DNA of 44,034 nt from Chara braunii (lineage: Eukaryota; Streptophyta; Charophyceae; Charales; Characeae), in NCBI GenBank assembly GCA_003427395.1, contig BFEA01000078.1, positions 2,222,778-2,266,811 of the forward strand, read 5' to 3'. The notes under the pieces are model-generated. The model saw only the letters and a list, made by a program, of their open reading frames with translations. It was not told the DNA's origin and made no database searches. Positions 1 to 10,890 of this stretch are shown here, piece by piece (within the stretch, counting starts at the first letter, position 1; every line of letters starts with the position of its first letter). The translations under genes were made by a program, and so were the position numbers.

Positions 1-268
1 GTTGTCACCTCCCTTCGGTGGGCGTATCCCCGCCGAGCTACCAGTCCACAGTACGAAAGCTAATCAGTTGCAATCGCAGAGGTGGACCAGCCGAGGGCGT
101 TTCTCGTTCGCTGTAGCATAGGGGGTACGCGCGGTAATACGCCTCTATCGGACCCTCAAGCGAACCGTCATCTTGGGGGTTGAGGTCACAAGCGCGGTTC
201 GTCGCCGGTCGACTAGGGCGCATCCCACACACCACGTGCACACCACTTTACGAACACAAAAATATAAA

Positions 269-284
269 ACACACACACACACAC
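269..284. repeat. (AC)n microsatellite in LTR A
   Basis: An eight-unit AC dinucleotide run lies near the sense 3' end of LTR A. The same run is present in LTR B (19239-19254), while LTR C lacks it together with its flanks. It is therefore older than the split of A and B but not shared with C. Confidence 0.9.
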
Positions 285-1273
285 GAAAAACAACGCAATA
301 CAAACAACGCGACAACACTCCTAGCCCCTCGGTAGCCAGCCCATAACTTTCCAGTGCGGAAATCAAATAGGCGTCGCGCGCAAGACTTAGTATAAAACCG
401 CGCGGACGCAGGACCTACTTTTATCGACTTGCAATGCAGGCGTACTCAAGCAGTCGCAAGGATAACATACTATGTATTGCCCATAACCAAGAAGCCCCTC
501 CTGGATTCGAGTACCTCTTATGACACTCAAGTGTCAGACTCGAAGTGTCGTGAGGGTCTAATCCTTCACGACATTGCACGGGTGAAGGAATAGCCGTGCA
601 GCCGTCGCGAGACCTCCGGCCTTCGGTCTGAGCGTCCTGGTAGGCAAGGCAAATAGGCTCTGTGCGAGGGAAAATCCCTCCCTTGCAGGGCAAGGGCTTG
701 GGATGTCCTGGACAAGGACTTCGAATCACGGCCCAGGACCAACGTCCGACTATGAAAATTCTCAAGAACTAAAGCAAAAATAAACGGAGAGGTCATCCCT
801 AGACCTCTCAGTCTTACCTTCTAAGTATTCCCTTTTGTACGGGCCCCCTTAACCCATGCAGACCTTCACCCTACGTAGACCCATGTATATATGTATATGA
901 AGGGGAAAGTATTTGACGATCACTTCTCACAGTCTCATTGCGGTCCCTCACAGCCATAGGTATATATGTGATCGCAGGCAACCAAATCCTGAATCTGATT
1001 CATAGCACGTACCTGCAAACCACATCAACGAGTCAATCGACAACCCATGCACTACATGGAGTCAACCCCAACCATCTTCAACACTCATACCCCTTGCTTT
1101 AGCCATGCAAGCCCCAACCTCCTGTCCAACCAACCTTAATTAAATACTCAGTACCTTTGTCAAATGGTCATTCAATAAAAGTCCGGGTGAAATCACCAGG
1201 GCTAAAGCCTTTTAGGTTGAGTGTGGAGGGTGAGTTGGAATTGGGTCGTAAACCGACGAATCGACAACCGACC

Positions 1274-1374
1274 TGTTATCAGTGATAACAAATGATGATC
1301 CTCAAAGGATCAAGCTGAATCTAGTCCTGAACTTGAATGAGACGATCAAGAGGACCTGTAACACATGACAGGTC
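1274..1374. repeat. Cluster of perfect small hairpins in LTR A
   Basis: Three perfect inverted repeats lie in 100 bases: TGTTATC/GATAACA (1274-1290, 3-nt loop), GATCC/GGATC (1297-1311, 5-nt loop) and GACCTGT/ACAGGTC (1353-1374, 8-nt loop). The same order recurs in LTR B (about 20264-20364) and LTR C (about 29860-29970). LTR C adds another perfect one, GTGGGGA/TCCCCAC, close behind. Function is unknown; conservation in three diverged LTRs suggests structured DNA or RNA. Confidence 0.75.
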
Positions 1375-1549
1375 AATGTCCCAGACTAAACCTTTAAGTT
1401 CATGGAGAACAATCTTCATATCGTCATCTTACCCAAGTCATCCTAGTTAACTATGTCTAAACCTATCTCTAGATAATATGGCAAAATCTTCCTTAGTTAG
1501 AGTAGACTATCAAAAATCATCATCTGTCACAACATAATTGCTCTCTCTT

Positions 1550-2290
1550 AACTAAGAAAATTTCGGCAGCGCTTCCCGTAGGAAAAGTGTCTTTCCAAAA
1601 TTTATATAAGCCCAGATATGAAAGACAGAAATAATTTCTAATTCCAAAAAGTCAAAATTATGTCTAACTTTCTGAAAAAGCAAAAATTTGGGCAGCATCC
1701 TTTCTAGAAAGGGAGACTTTCCAGATTTATACTAAGTCAGATACAAAAAGCAGAAATATTTCCTAGCTCTGGAAAGTCAAACTCTGTCTAACTTCCTGAA
1801 ATAGCAGAAATTTGGGAAGTACCCTCTTTAAAAAGGGAGGTTTTTCAGATTTGTACTAAGTCAGATATGAACTCGAAAGATAGTTCGAGTTCGACTTTAG
1901 ACAGAAATTAATTAACTCCTTAATTTTGTAGAAATTTCGGCAGCACTCCCTCTAGAAAAGTGTTATGCCAAAATATATACAAGGCTAAGTCCAGAATTTG
2001 AAAGTAACTTTGACTTCCCAAAGTCCAATTTTTGTCTAACTCCCTGAATTAGCAAAAATTTTGGCAGCACTCCCTCTCGAAAGGGAGACTTCCCAGATTT
2101 TAACTAAGTCAGATAAGAGAAAAGAGAAGGTTGAACTTTTGACATGTCAAAATTCAACTAACTCCTTGAATTTGTAGAAATTTCGGCAGCGCTTTTTGTA
2201 GGGAAAGTAGCTTGCCAAGATTCATACAAAGCCAAGTATAAGAAAATATCTCTAAAAATGCAAGAATTGACCTAAGTAAAAAAAAATTAT
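1550..2290. repeat. Six tandem ~125-bp units with 'TTTCGGCAGC' core, LTR A
   Basis: The core TTTCGGCAGC or a variant such as TTTGGGCAGC recurs near 1561, 1689, 1811, 1933, 2049 and 2184, about 115-135 bases apart. Each core is followed by a short hairpin of varying sequence and then a TTTATACTAAGTCAGATA-like tail. Hairpins seen include CTCCCT/AGGGAG in the unit at 2049, CCTTTC/GAAAGG in the unit at 1689 and CACT/AGTG in the unit at 1933. The units are old, degenerate duplicates. LTRs B and C have the same array. Confidence 0.8.
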
Positions 2291-2521
2291 TACTGAAAAT
2301 GCAGATATTGACACTAACTCATATGGTTCTAGCACGTGGCGAGCAACTAAACCAACTACCTATCAACCTGAAACTCAGACAAAGTAATGGCCTCACTCAG
2401 TCACATGCAAGCCATACCACAAAGGTAAGTACTCTCGCCAATCCCAAGTTAACCTGGACAAACAATAGTTCATGATCTCTCAATTATTTAACCCATTATA
2501 CCCAGCTTACATAAGGCATAG

Positions 2522-3460
2522 GTCAGGCCGCCTGAACTTATAGAACAGCTCAACTAAGCCAGGCCTAGAGTCAGAATACCTAAGCTAATAGAGCGTTCTG
2601 ACTTGGCCAAATATACACAAATAGAGGGAACAACTTCTTTTCTCTTCTTTGGGCACATGACTAGACCACTCTAGTCGCCCTGAACTGTTTAACATATCCA
2701 AGTTATATATACTTATCTTCACCTTCGTCTTCTAAGGCCGCATATGACTGAACTAAATTAAGTTCAATGTGCTCTAGTTTACCATTAGTTTTATTCTTAG
2801 TTGTAATCTCTTCACGTTGTGATACGGCTATAGTCAGACCACCTAAACTTATAGAACAGTCTGATTAGCTCGTTCTTAAATAGAGTAGTAATAAAATATA
2901 GCCAAGTTATAACCATTGGGTTCCAGCATATGCGAGGCTTTGATCCAGACCCCCTTAACTTACAGAAGGGTCTTAACTCCCTGCCAGATTCGTTTCTAAC
3001 TAAGTCATTATGTGTGTGGCATCGAGTCAGACCCCTTGAACTTATAGAAGGGTCTGCCTCCTTACCAAGATTGATTCTTCAGAATAAAGAGCGGGAAGAG
3101 ACTAAGCCACCTAAACTTACAGAACAGCTCGGTCTCCTCGTTCAGAAACCAAAGAAACAAGTAAAATCCCAATGAAAACAAAGCAACCCAAGGCACAAGA
3201 ACTTATTGAGCGCCAAGAAAGTCCATGAAGATCAAACACAGTCAAAACCCCTCACAAGTCAGAGCAGTCAGGCCACCTGAACTTAATGAACAACCTGGCC
3301 CTCCATACAAACCATAGCACTGGGTCTCCCCAAACTTACGGGGACATCCCAACCTCCTGAGTAATCAGACCCCCTAAACTTATAGAAGGGTTTGACTTCT
3401 CCATGCACAACCAAAATAAAACAAAGCGTTGGGGTTCCCCAAACTTATAAGGACTCCCCA
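2522..3460. repeat. Array of conserved-loop, variable-stem hairpins, LTR A
   Basis: About ten units share a loop close to ACCTAAACTTATAGAAC, flanked by arms that pair with each other but differ from unit to unit. Clear examples are GTCAGAA/TTCTGAC (2570-2602), TCAGAC/GTCTGA (2834-2864), AGACCC/GGGTCT (2947-2973), CAGACCC/GGGTCTG (3028-3056), GAGAC/GTCTC (3098-3136), CAGG/CCTG (3269-3297), TCAGACCC/GGGTTTGA (3365-3395) and TGGGG/CCCCA (3430-3460). Units are separated by 30-100 unrelated bases. No protein-coding explanation fits. The compensating stem changes point to selection for pairing, or to a copying process that makes hairpins. Confidence 0.8.
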
Positions 3461-4011
3461 GCCTTAACGACCCTGTCAACCATCATACAAAACAAAACCC
3501 CATCGTGTCTTTCCCCAGATGCAGTTCCTTCTAACACTTTGCTTTCATGCAGTGAACAAAGCTGAAACTGAAACTTAAACAGACATTCCTTTACTTAGTC
3601 TTGTTCAGTGTGTTGAAAGTCAAACCAAAAATAAGGTAAGGCTGCACACCATATATTCAGTCAGCGATGCAACAGGTAGTACACATAGAGGTTATATCTC
3701 AGGTGTATAGAAGGAAAACGCAAAGGTTACCTGTCAATTCTCTGCCTCCAGAGTCGCGCCTAGGCTCCGGTAGAGCTCCCACAATCAGTGGGATGACTCC
3801 CCACAGAGTCTTGCTGCGTTCCTACGGGTTGCAATCCCGCCTGCCGCCTTCCCCTCAGGACAAGACCAGACTTAGAGTAAGAAGGATAGAAAGAGGTGAT
3901 TTTGAGACTCTCAGATACCAGAGGGGTGCTCTCAAGCTCACCGGAGAGGGCCTTGTTTCCTCGACTCGCCTGAGGGCCCCTCAATGGCAGCCAAGAACTC
4001 AGCAGCTTGGT

Positions 4012-4617
4012 NAGATCCAAAGTCAAACTGTCGAAAATGTAGCCCTCCTGACTCCTTCCCTGATTACAGCACTATCTCCCTCCCTTCAACANGCCANTTA
4101 CCTCCTCTAAGCCACAATGCCTTCTCTTGCTGACCGAATCCCTGCCTCGGCGTAGGTCGCAANGGCCATCGACAGGTCNGNTGTGGCCGGCAACAACGCA
4201 CCGTAGTCAACAGTGGTGACGGCANCACCTCAGTAATCGGTGTCAGCCCTCTCACAGTTGGTCAAGCACAGTCCGCACCTCGGCACCAACTACAGTGCCT
4301 GCNCACAGGCCGTGGCAGACTGCCACTAACCTCAACAACGTAACCCTTGAGGCNAACNGTGGTCAAACCGCTGGATCAACTCTTTTGACGAATTCCNGGA
4401 CTGCAATACTGACCCCCCCCTTTTGCTGCTTCAATGGCCGNCAAGACNTGTATCACAGCCCATANCTAAGCTNTCAGTCGCAAACTTGGCCTCATGCCTC
4501 CGCTCTTTCGACANGATGAGTACNACCNAACGAGTGCCCCACCANTACACGCACCAACCANCGGGCAATTCGACACTCCAGCGGCTGCCTTTACGCTTCT
4601 TCCACCAATAGTATGGG
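4012..4617. other. Stretch with scattered N bases, duplicated in LTR B
   Basis: About twenty single N bases fall between 4012 and 4617 of LTR A. The same bases are N at exactly +18986 in LTR B (22998-23603). I found no base difference between the two LTRs from about 3820 to 5090, although flanking LTR sequence differs by several percent. Open frames here cross N bases and have no recognisable product. This is most likely a shared consensus or gap-filling sequence, not two independent reads. Confidence 0.8.
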
Positions 4618-6160
4618 NGAGCGGGATGAATCTTCCGCTAAATACGGAGGGATACGCTGTCACTTTGGTGCTGTTCCCTCCTAGCCTCCGTTCCTCTGCT
4701 GCCGGAATCACCAGCTAAACGGCCCAAATCTGTTGCTGCCATTCGTCGACAAGGTGAAAACATCCCCTGCTGTCTTGCCGGGCACTCCCGCTCGGACCCA
4801 CCGGTGAACAAGTAAGTCACCAACTTCTCGATTAGCTCGCCGCTACTGTCCCATCGACGGGGTGAGCTAGATCGGCCACATCTCCCACTTAGCCAGCCGG
4901 TGCGCCTTCCTACCCACCCACTGCTACCGCCGCAGCTCAGCCTTTCGGTTCGTCTCGCACAACCAAACTTCGGCCGTGTACACAGAGTCTAGGGGGGGCT
5001 ACTTCCATCGACAGGGTAAGCAACTTACTCGGCAACAGGTAAGTCTCCGCCCTGCTGCCCCACCTCACACTAGCTATAAAGAGTGAACAAGCGCGAATGA
5101 ATCTTCCGCTAGAACGCGAAAGTATTCACTGCATATTTGCGAAGTTATTCCCCCTTTCCTATGCGTGGCCCGGTGTACCCACACGATCATCCCACTAATC
5201 TTACTCTAAATCGGACTTCCCCATTCAGCTCGCCGATATCCCAAATCCTAGTTTCACCTTTTACTTCGCTCGATTTCATCAAGAATCGAGCGAGGTATCT
5301 AACTTTTCCACTTCTCCCATAGTTCGTTTCCCGTACCTCTGCGCAATAACTTTTCTACTGACCTCCTAACCCACTAACTCTTTACTAAAACTAACGCCGA
5401 AATCGTGTTCGCCATCATCAAAAACCTATGCCTACCACTTTCTCCCGCCTGCTTTTATCAAGAAACGAGCGGGGTAGAGCTTTGCCCTCCCGCCATAGCT
5501 ACCTCCCTCTCTACACTGTCCACGCATCCCCCACAGCATACCGTCCAAGTCCATTTTCCGCCTTCCTGGCCCATCGCCCCGCTGCCCATCACTACCCCAG
5601 CGTTCGACAGCGCACAGCGCCTCCCTGCGTTAGTGCTCTCCGCCCTCTCTCTTCACTGCGCTTGATGCCTCACTGCCTCCGACTGTGCGCTAGCCCGGAA
5701 ATCACTACATGATGCCGGTCGATGTGAACAGCCAGACAGTGCTCATGAATACTAAGATTCGCTACGCGGCTACTCCGAATCCCCCTCCGACTCCGCATCG
5801 TCCCTGGCCTTGGCGTTCGTCGCAGCGGCCTTCCCGATGACTTCGACACCACGCGGGGCTCCCGAGGAGTCAGTCACTAAGCAACTCTAAACCTTCGTGC
5901 CCCGCCCGTCCCTAGCCCAGAATGGCGTCCGGATCCATTCTTCCTTTGCTACTTTTTTATCCTCCGCCCGTTTGTGCCTGTCCTACATTAGCTTAGACGT
6001 TTTCGAAGGGCGGTCTGGATGATACCGATCGCAGGCCGGTGGTCCTGGAACTTGGGCTCCGGTAGGGGAGTATGTAAACTTACCTGCCGAATTAAGCAGC
6101 CCAACAATCCATCTGCAGCACCCTTGCCACGAATCTCTGTTCGGAGCCCCCGGTTTTTAC

Positions 6161-6182
6161 GTGTCGTCCTTGCGCAGGGGCC

Positions 6183-6214
<32 letters not shown>

Positions 6215-6232
6215 ACAGATGTCCCGAAGGAC
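6161..6232 (-). ncRNA. U6 snRNA-like segment in LTR A
   Basis: On the minus strand this begins GTCCTTCGGGACAT, continues AAAATTGGAACGATACAGAG and AAGATTAGCATGGCCCCTGC, and ends near GCAAGGACGACAC. That is the 5' hairpin, the ACAGAGA box and the AGC region of eukaryotic U6 snRNA (known sequence). Homology stops about 30 nt before a normal U6 3' end, and no U-run follows. A plant U6 gene has an upstream element and a TATA box near -30; neither is visible at that spacing. It is in the sense strand of the LTR, about 900 nt from the LTR start. I read it as a captured U6-derived segment, not a normal U6 gene. Confidence 0.85.
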
Positions 6233-6360
6233 CGGGCCGGGTTAGCGTCTCGTGGCGACACCAAAAGGCCGCGCCGCCTGTCTAACACCCGCCCCTGCGT
6301 TGTTTCGCGCACACCTACGGGCGTGAGATAGATAATTATAATATTAAAACTTCAAATTAA

Positions 6361-6390
6361 ATAATATATATATATGTATATATATATATG
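6361..6390. repeat. AT-rich (TA)n run in LTR A
   Basis: This is a TA dinucleotide run interrupted by TGTA, lying just upstream (sense direction) of the U6-like segment. LTR B has the matching run at about 25281-25310. It is a simple repeat with no further signal visible. Confidence 0.8.
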
Positions 6391-7135
6391 GACATATAAA
6401 AAACCGCAAAGCACACGGTAACCAGGCGAGAGCTGCGGCCCCCGTGATAACAAAAAGGCGAGGGGGATAGTCCTACCGGCCCATCAACCCCTCGAGCCTT
6501 TCCGTCGCGCTCCTCCGCTCCCTTGCCGCACGCCGTTGGTCTCAATCCCTGCGTCTGCTGCGTACTAGTCATGTGCTGTAACCTATAGGGCTAAGCCCAA
6601 GCCTGGTACCGGCAGCCTCAAATCTCCTAATGAAGAGGCAGCGAATGGCTTTTGGGTCCAAGGAGACACCCTTATGCCCCTTCCCGGCCCGCACTCGCAC
6701 AGAAGACCACCCAAAACTCACGTCGGCCTACCGGCCTTGCCGTGGCCATCCGACCTTAGCCAAATCCATTAGGTCCCATCATCTGGATTCTGCGTAAGTC
6801 CACACAGGCTCACTGGACCGTCCATCGTACCACGCGGAACTTAGAAAACAACGCACTCGTAGTTAATTAGTTAAAATCAAAACAAACGAATTTGTCATAA
6901 CGAAGCACGCCGGCCGAAATCCACGTTGCGTCTTCCATCGTGATCAAAGAGAGAAAGATCACGCGCGTCTTGAACCTGCGCGCCCACACACTCTTTACTC
7001 TAGTCAACCACCTAGTCGACGTAAATTACAGACGCAGCCGCGCCTAGCGCGGCATAATTAAACTTTAAACCACACTGCTTTCTGTCGTTTGCAAAGACCA
7101 GGGCGGTTACTCTTGTAAGGGTATTCACACTGACA

Positions 7136-9033
7136 GCTTACCGGACGATATTAAGCGACGTCCCCGTCGCTTCGCATGATCAAAAAACTATCACCGGACG
7201 TCGGGATATTCGCCCTGACACTCGGACGTCAGGATACTCCTCACTGTACTACAGCATAAGCTCCATTGGATCTCTCACAGTCCCCTTCCCTGTGCCCTAG
7301 ACAACCGCCAGCTTCTCGTTGTGTGCCCCTAGCCCTTTGCCTTAAAACCAAGTCGTGACTAGGGGCGCGGACCCTAACCGAGACCTTCGAAGGTATTCTC
7401 TCGCCTTCCTCTCAAAAATCTTCACATTAACACACGTTGTCGTACCATATAGATTCTCACATAAGCTCTCCTGCAGTCTAGTACAAGAAGACCAGGTCTC
7501 CATCTTGACCCACCATAGTCTGGATGATCATTCCAGATCTACGACCAACCACATTGTTATTTCAGCGGTAGTGCCTTCACGGGTTGCGCCACGATAGGTT
7601 GTTCCTGATAGGCATTCAATCAGGACTTCCTCAAAAAGACTCATATGACTCGACTCTTATCCCACGCCTCTCCGCAGGGGTAAAGCCCTCCTAGGCGTTC
7701 ACGCCCCTTTAAGTCTTTACTCCCTTGGCTAGATGCAGGCCCTCTGCTCAAGTTGTGCCAAACAGCGGCCAACACTAAGGGTTGCGCCTTATTGATGCTA
7801 GTTATACCCCTAGCTGGGTCTCTTATAAATGTCCAAGATAAGCACAAGCGACCTGACGATGTGTCGCAACAATACAGGCCTACTGCGGGACTACGCATAG
7901 GCCTGTCGCACATAAAGGTATTAACCCGTCCCTCTGTGGGACAACTCAGAGGAAACACGGCAACCTCTCCACAATTTCAAAACAAAATCACCGCCTGGCT
8001 CACAAGGCCGTGGCCTCCCAGCTTGATCAGAGCAAGAAAGTCACACATCTTGATGACATCTCTTAAAACACACCATTTGCGACATCCAAGAATTCTACCA
8101 ATAGTCAAGCAAAAACTTGGTCCCTCTCGTCAGTCTTTTATTAATCAAAGTCTACCATCCATTTATCAATTTATTTAACCACCTTACTTATAGAGGAGTT
8201 CTTACTCTTAATAGGTCTCTCAGTCATCCCTTTCTCACTAGGATGAACTCTTTCGCGACCTTTTCTTTAACGCATCTTCCCTCTCTGAAGGTGCGTCTTC
8301 AAATAGATAATGGACAACCTTTTCATTCATAGGTGTCTCACTCATTATATGATCCATATAAAAAGACCAACTTTTGGGTCTTCTGCTCAACCAATAGAAC
8401 ACTCATCATTTGAATATTCAGGATCCCCACATTCTTTCACAAAACAGACTGCGCTTCCTTGCCTTATATTCGGCCCTCTCATCCACCCAAGGGCGGGTCG
8501 CACGAGTATACCGGCGAGTAGACAATTCACATTCATCCAGATTCACAAAGTACAAGATACATCAAGCATTTTCTCGCACATATTTCACACCAAGCCATCA
8601 TCCATCAAGCCAGGACCACACAAGTGAGTGTGAGAGTGATTGTCATATACAACAAGGAGTCCCCAAAAAAGGGTCTCGATATAATGTACACTTAGGGATA
8701 AAATATCCCACATGAAATGCCTCCAACATACACTCAGGGGCAGAACGCCCCATACACAAATGTCCCCAAATCGAAACTTACTCAACTCACTCAAAACCAC
8801 ACTCAAACTGATGTCGTCCTCAAACTACAAGTTGGTTCTGTCTCTCGGAGATCAGAGCGTAGGCCACCTAAGTATGTACATGCCTCCTCTACCATGTCCC
8901 AGTCCTCAAGATGGCAGAGTCAACAAAAACCCAACCCATACTGTCTGGCAACAACAAATAACACCTAGGTCTACAGAATGTCATCCAATCCTTACTCTAG
9001 TTCTACACGCAACATGTCAACTATATAGGTAAC
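7136..9033 (-). other. 3' untranslated stretch of the retroelement
   Basis: This 1.9-kb region lies between the end of the second Gag-like gene and LTR A. Reading frames are short and none resembles a known protein. Several small inverted repeats are visible, for example GGGGC/GCCCC near 8738-8752 and GGGATA/TATCCC near 8694-8709. A polypurine tract should lie immediately upstream of LTR A in the sense direction (at 7136 and onward on the plus strand as pyrimidines). Instead the sequence reads GCTTACCGGACGAT, which is not purine-rich. Either the tract has decayed or the junction was rearranged. Confidence 0.5.
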
Positions 9034-10641
9034 TCAGTTCTCATCGCTCATCTCCTCGTGGTTTTGCCTATATAGCTGAGCCCTACCCCCAATTGCAGAT
9101 CTCTCTACTCTCCTGCCTTGTCTATCATACATCCTGCCTCCTTCCTCGGTAACCTTCCCTTCAGCCTTGTCCTTTAGGAACTTAGGACATTGCAAGGCTC
9201 GATGTCCCTCCTTTGTACAGAAGAAGCAGGACGTATCGCACCACTTCCTGGACCTCTTCTTTTCTCTCTGAGACCCTGGCGATAATGGCGCTTCGCTGGC
9301 CTCCCTGCTCAACTTATGGCTCTTAGGCATATCCAAGGGTTCCTCTCGTGTCTCCACCTCCTGGGTACTCGGTCCAGGTCGGTCTTCAATCCCCTCTGGC
9401 CCGTACTCAGGTGTGCCCAACCTCTGGAGCCCGCCCTCGATGCCAGCTTCCGCCTCAATCCCCATCTCTCTCTCGAGAGGCTCCTCTATCCTCTGCTCAG
9501 GCGAAAACAAACTCGCCTCCTCCTGCATCGAGTGCACTGCCTCAATGAGCACGTCCATAGATCCCTTTGCTGAGCCTTGAGCTGGCTCACTGCTGGATGG
9601 TGGTAGCCCCTTCTCAACTGCCAAAGGTCTGACTGGGCCCGCCGCTACTATAGGTAGCGTCGCGAGCTCAGTAGGGGCTCTTAAGTCGAAGGCCTCTCTC
9701 TCTGCCTCCCTCTGGGCTCTCGCGTCCTCTGGCTCCAGGATAACTCTCCCCATAGGTGGCTCCTGGCGAGTCTCTGCTGCAAATGGCTGTCCTGGCAAAC
9801 CATGTCCTGACTGCCTCTTTTCTCCCTGCCGGCTGCTCTCTAGCTTGTCCGCCCCTCCCTGAGATCGCTGCCTCAGGCTCTCGATGATAGCTGCCTGGCT
9901 GGCCACCAATGCCCTGTGTTCTTGGATTTCCACCTCTATAGCCTCCAGGCGTACTCCATGGTCGGCTTCCTTTATCTTCTTCCTTGCCAGATCGCTCTCC
10001 AACAACAAGTGCCGGTCAAAAGTTGTCTTGGCCAGGAACTTGATCTTGCGATCCAACCTTTCTTCTGCCTTCCTTGCCATCCCAAACCCGGCTCTGGTTG
10101 GCGAAGGAAGCTCCTCTCCTCTCCACTCCCAGAAGTCCCTCCACACCTCTGGGATCTCTGGGGCCTTTGCTGGCTCGCTGGGTGGCTGACCTGGGAGAGC
10201 CCCTGCTGCCTCCAATCTTCGCTTCTCCTGCTGTTGCTCCGAAAGTTCCCCTGCTGCCTCCAACCTCTGCCTCTCCTGCCATATCTCTTCTATCCTCCTG
10301 GTTCTTCTTACCCTCTTTTCTTCACCTGTCTCTCCAGCTGGCGCTCTTTCCCTCGTACAGAGGTCGACCCTCTTCGGGATCTCTGCCTCCATCTCCTTCT
10401 CGGGCTGACACGGCTCCTGGCACGGCTTTGCAGGTGTTTGCTCTTCCAGGTCTGGGTGCTCCAGGGCATGAGCTGCTAGGTGTCTGTCAATCAGGGTCAA
10501 GGCTTCTCTCCTTATAGCTGCCCTCTCTCTCCTCCTTTCTGCTCTTCCTTCTGGCGAAGGAGCTTTTTTCTGATGAAGGTAATGGGGCCTCCCCTCTTTG
10601 CAACCTCTCCCCCACCTGGCGAGTGCTCCCTGGTGCATCAC
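9034..10641 (-). CDS. Longest open part of the second Gag-like protein (535 codons)
   Basis: This is the uninterrupted C-terminal reading frame of the downstream Gag-like gene. It is rich in Glu, Arg and Gln, with probable coiled-coil segments around residues 100-160 and 195-270. The zinc knuckle CFFCTKEGHRALQCPKF lies near residues 470-486, followed by a basic tail. The CCHC knuckle is the nucleocapsid signature of retroelement Gag proteins (established knowledge). The apparent start at 10641 is probably not the real one, because the upstream frame joins it through a single frameshift. Confidence 0.65.
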   Translation of the reverse strand: MMHQGALARWGRGCKEGRPHYLHQKKAPSPEGRAERRRERAAIRREALTLIDRHLAAHALEHPDLEEQTPAKPCQEPCQPEKEMEAEIPKRVDLCTRERAPAGETGEEKRVRRTRRIEEIWQERQRLEAAGELSEQQQEKRRLEAAGALPGQPPSEPAKAPEIPEVWRDFWEWRGEELPSPTRAGFGMARKAEERLDRKIKFLAKTTFDRHLLLESDLARKKIKEADHGVRLEAIEVEIQEHRALVASQAAIIESLRQRSQGGADKLESSRQGEKRQSGHGLPGQPFAAETRQEPPMGRVILEPEDARAQREAEREAFDLRAPTELATLPIVAAGPVRPLAVEKGLPPSSSEPAQGSAKGSMDVLIEAVHSMQEEASLFSPEQRIEEPLEREMGIEAEAGIEGGLQRLGTPEYGPEGIEDRPGPSTQEVETREEPLDMPKSHKLSREASEAPLSPGSQREKKRSRKWCDTSCFFCTKEGHRALQCPKFLKDKAEGKVTEEGGRMYDRQGRRVERSAIGGRAQLYRQNHEEMSDEN

Positions 10642-10795
10642 CGAGTCTCAAACCCACCGCTGGCGTCTGAGGGGGCGTGTCCTTTCCAACCTCTATCACT
10701 TCCTTCCCTGCACGTCTCCCCTCATCGCTCAGCCCTCTCTCTCGCTGAGTGTCCCTGACCTCCTCTCGTAGCTTCCCCTCTCGTGGTACCTTCTC

Positions 10796-10890
10796 ATGTG
10801 GCACCTCCTCTCGTGGCACCTCCTCTCATGGCATCTCCTCTCGTGGTACCTCCTCATGTGGCACCTCCTCTCGTGGCACCTCCCCTGCTT
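10796..10890. repeat. 15-bp tandem repeat coding PREEV/PHEEV
   Basis: About six copies of a 15-base unit, close to GGCACCTCCTCTCGT on the plus strand, code for PREEV or PHEEV pentapeptides in the minus-strand Gag-like gene. One unit has mutated CGA to TGA (10826-10828), making an in-frame stop. Confidence 0.85.

Larger units (their letters stand above)
1..7135 (-). repeat. LTR A, 3' LTR of the giant retroelement (cut by window edge)
   Basis: This matches LTR B base for base with scattered substitutions and small indels. Position 1 aligns with 18971 and the right end is at 7135, where the text reads ACTGACA. In the sense (minus) direction it starts with the terminal hairpin region, then an AT-rich stretch (about 6330-6400), a U6-like segment (6161-6232), a CA-rich and N-containing stretch (about 3640-5900), a hairpin array (about 2520-3460), the 125-bp repeat array (about 1550-2290) and a cluster of small hairpins (1274-1374). 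Short open frames occur on both strands, but none resembles a protein I know and most overlap structured repeats. I regard the LTR as non-coding. Confidence 0.85.

Noticed and set aside
1550-3460. CRISPR-like array, considered because of regular repeated units with different sequence between
   Set aside because: Repeats are degenerate, spacing is irregular, units form hairpins with changing arms, and the DNA is eukaryotic retroelement LTR.
3667-4110. 147-codon frame repeated at 22653-23096, first taken for a conserved small gene
   Set aside because: It lies inside the LTR, crosses N bases, and its two copies fall partly in the block that appears to be one consensus placed twice. The translation has no recognisable domain.
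4295-4823. Several overlapping short frames in the N-bearing block, on both strands
   Set aside because: All contain undetermined residues and overlap one another; they are frames in a low-stop, GC-rich non-coding stretch.
6161-6232. Functional U6 gene
   Set aside because: No upstream element or TATA box at plant U6 spacing, truncated 3' part, and no U-run; kept only as a U6-like segment.
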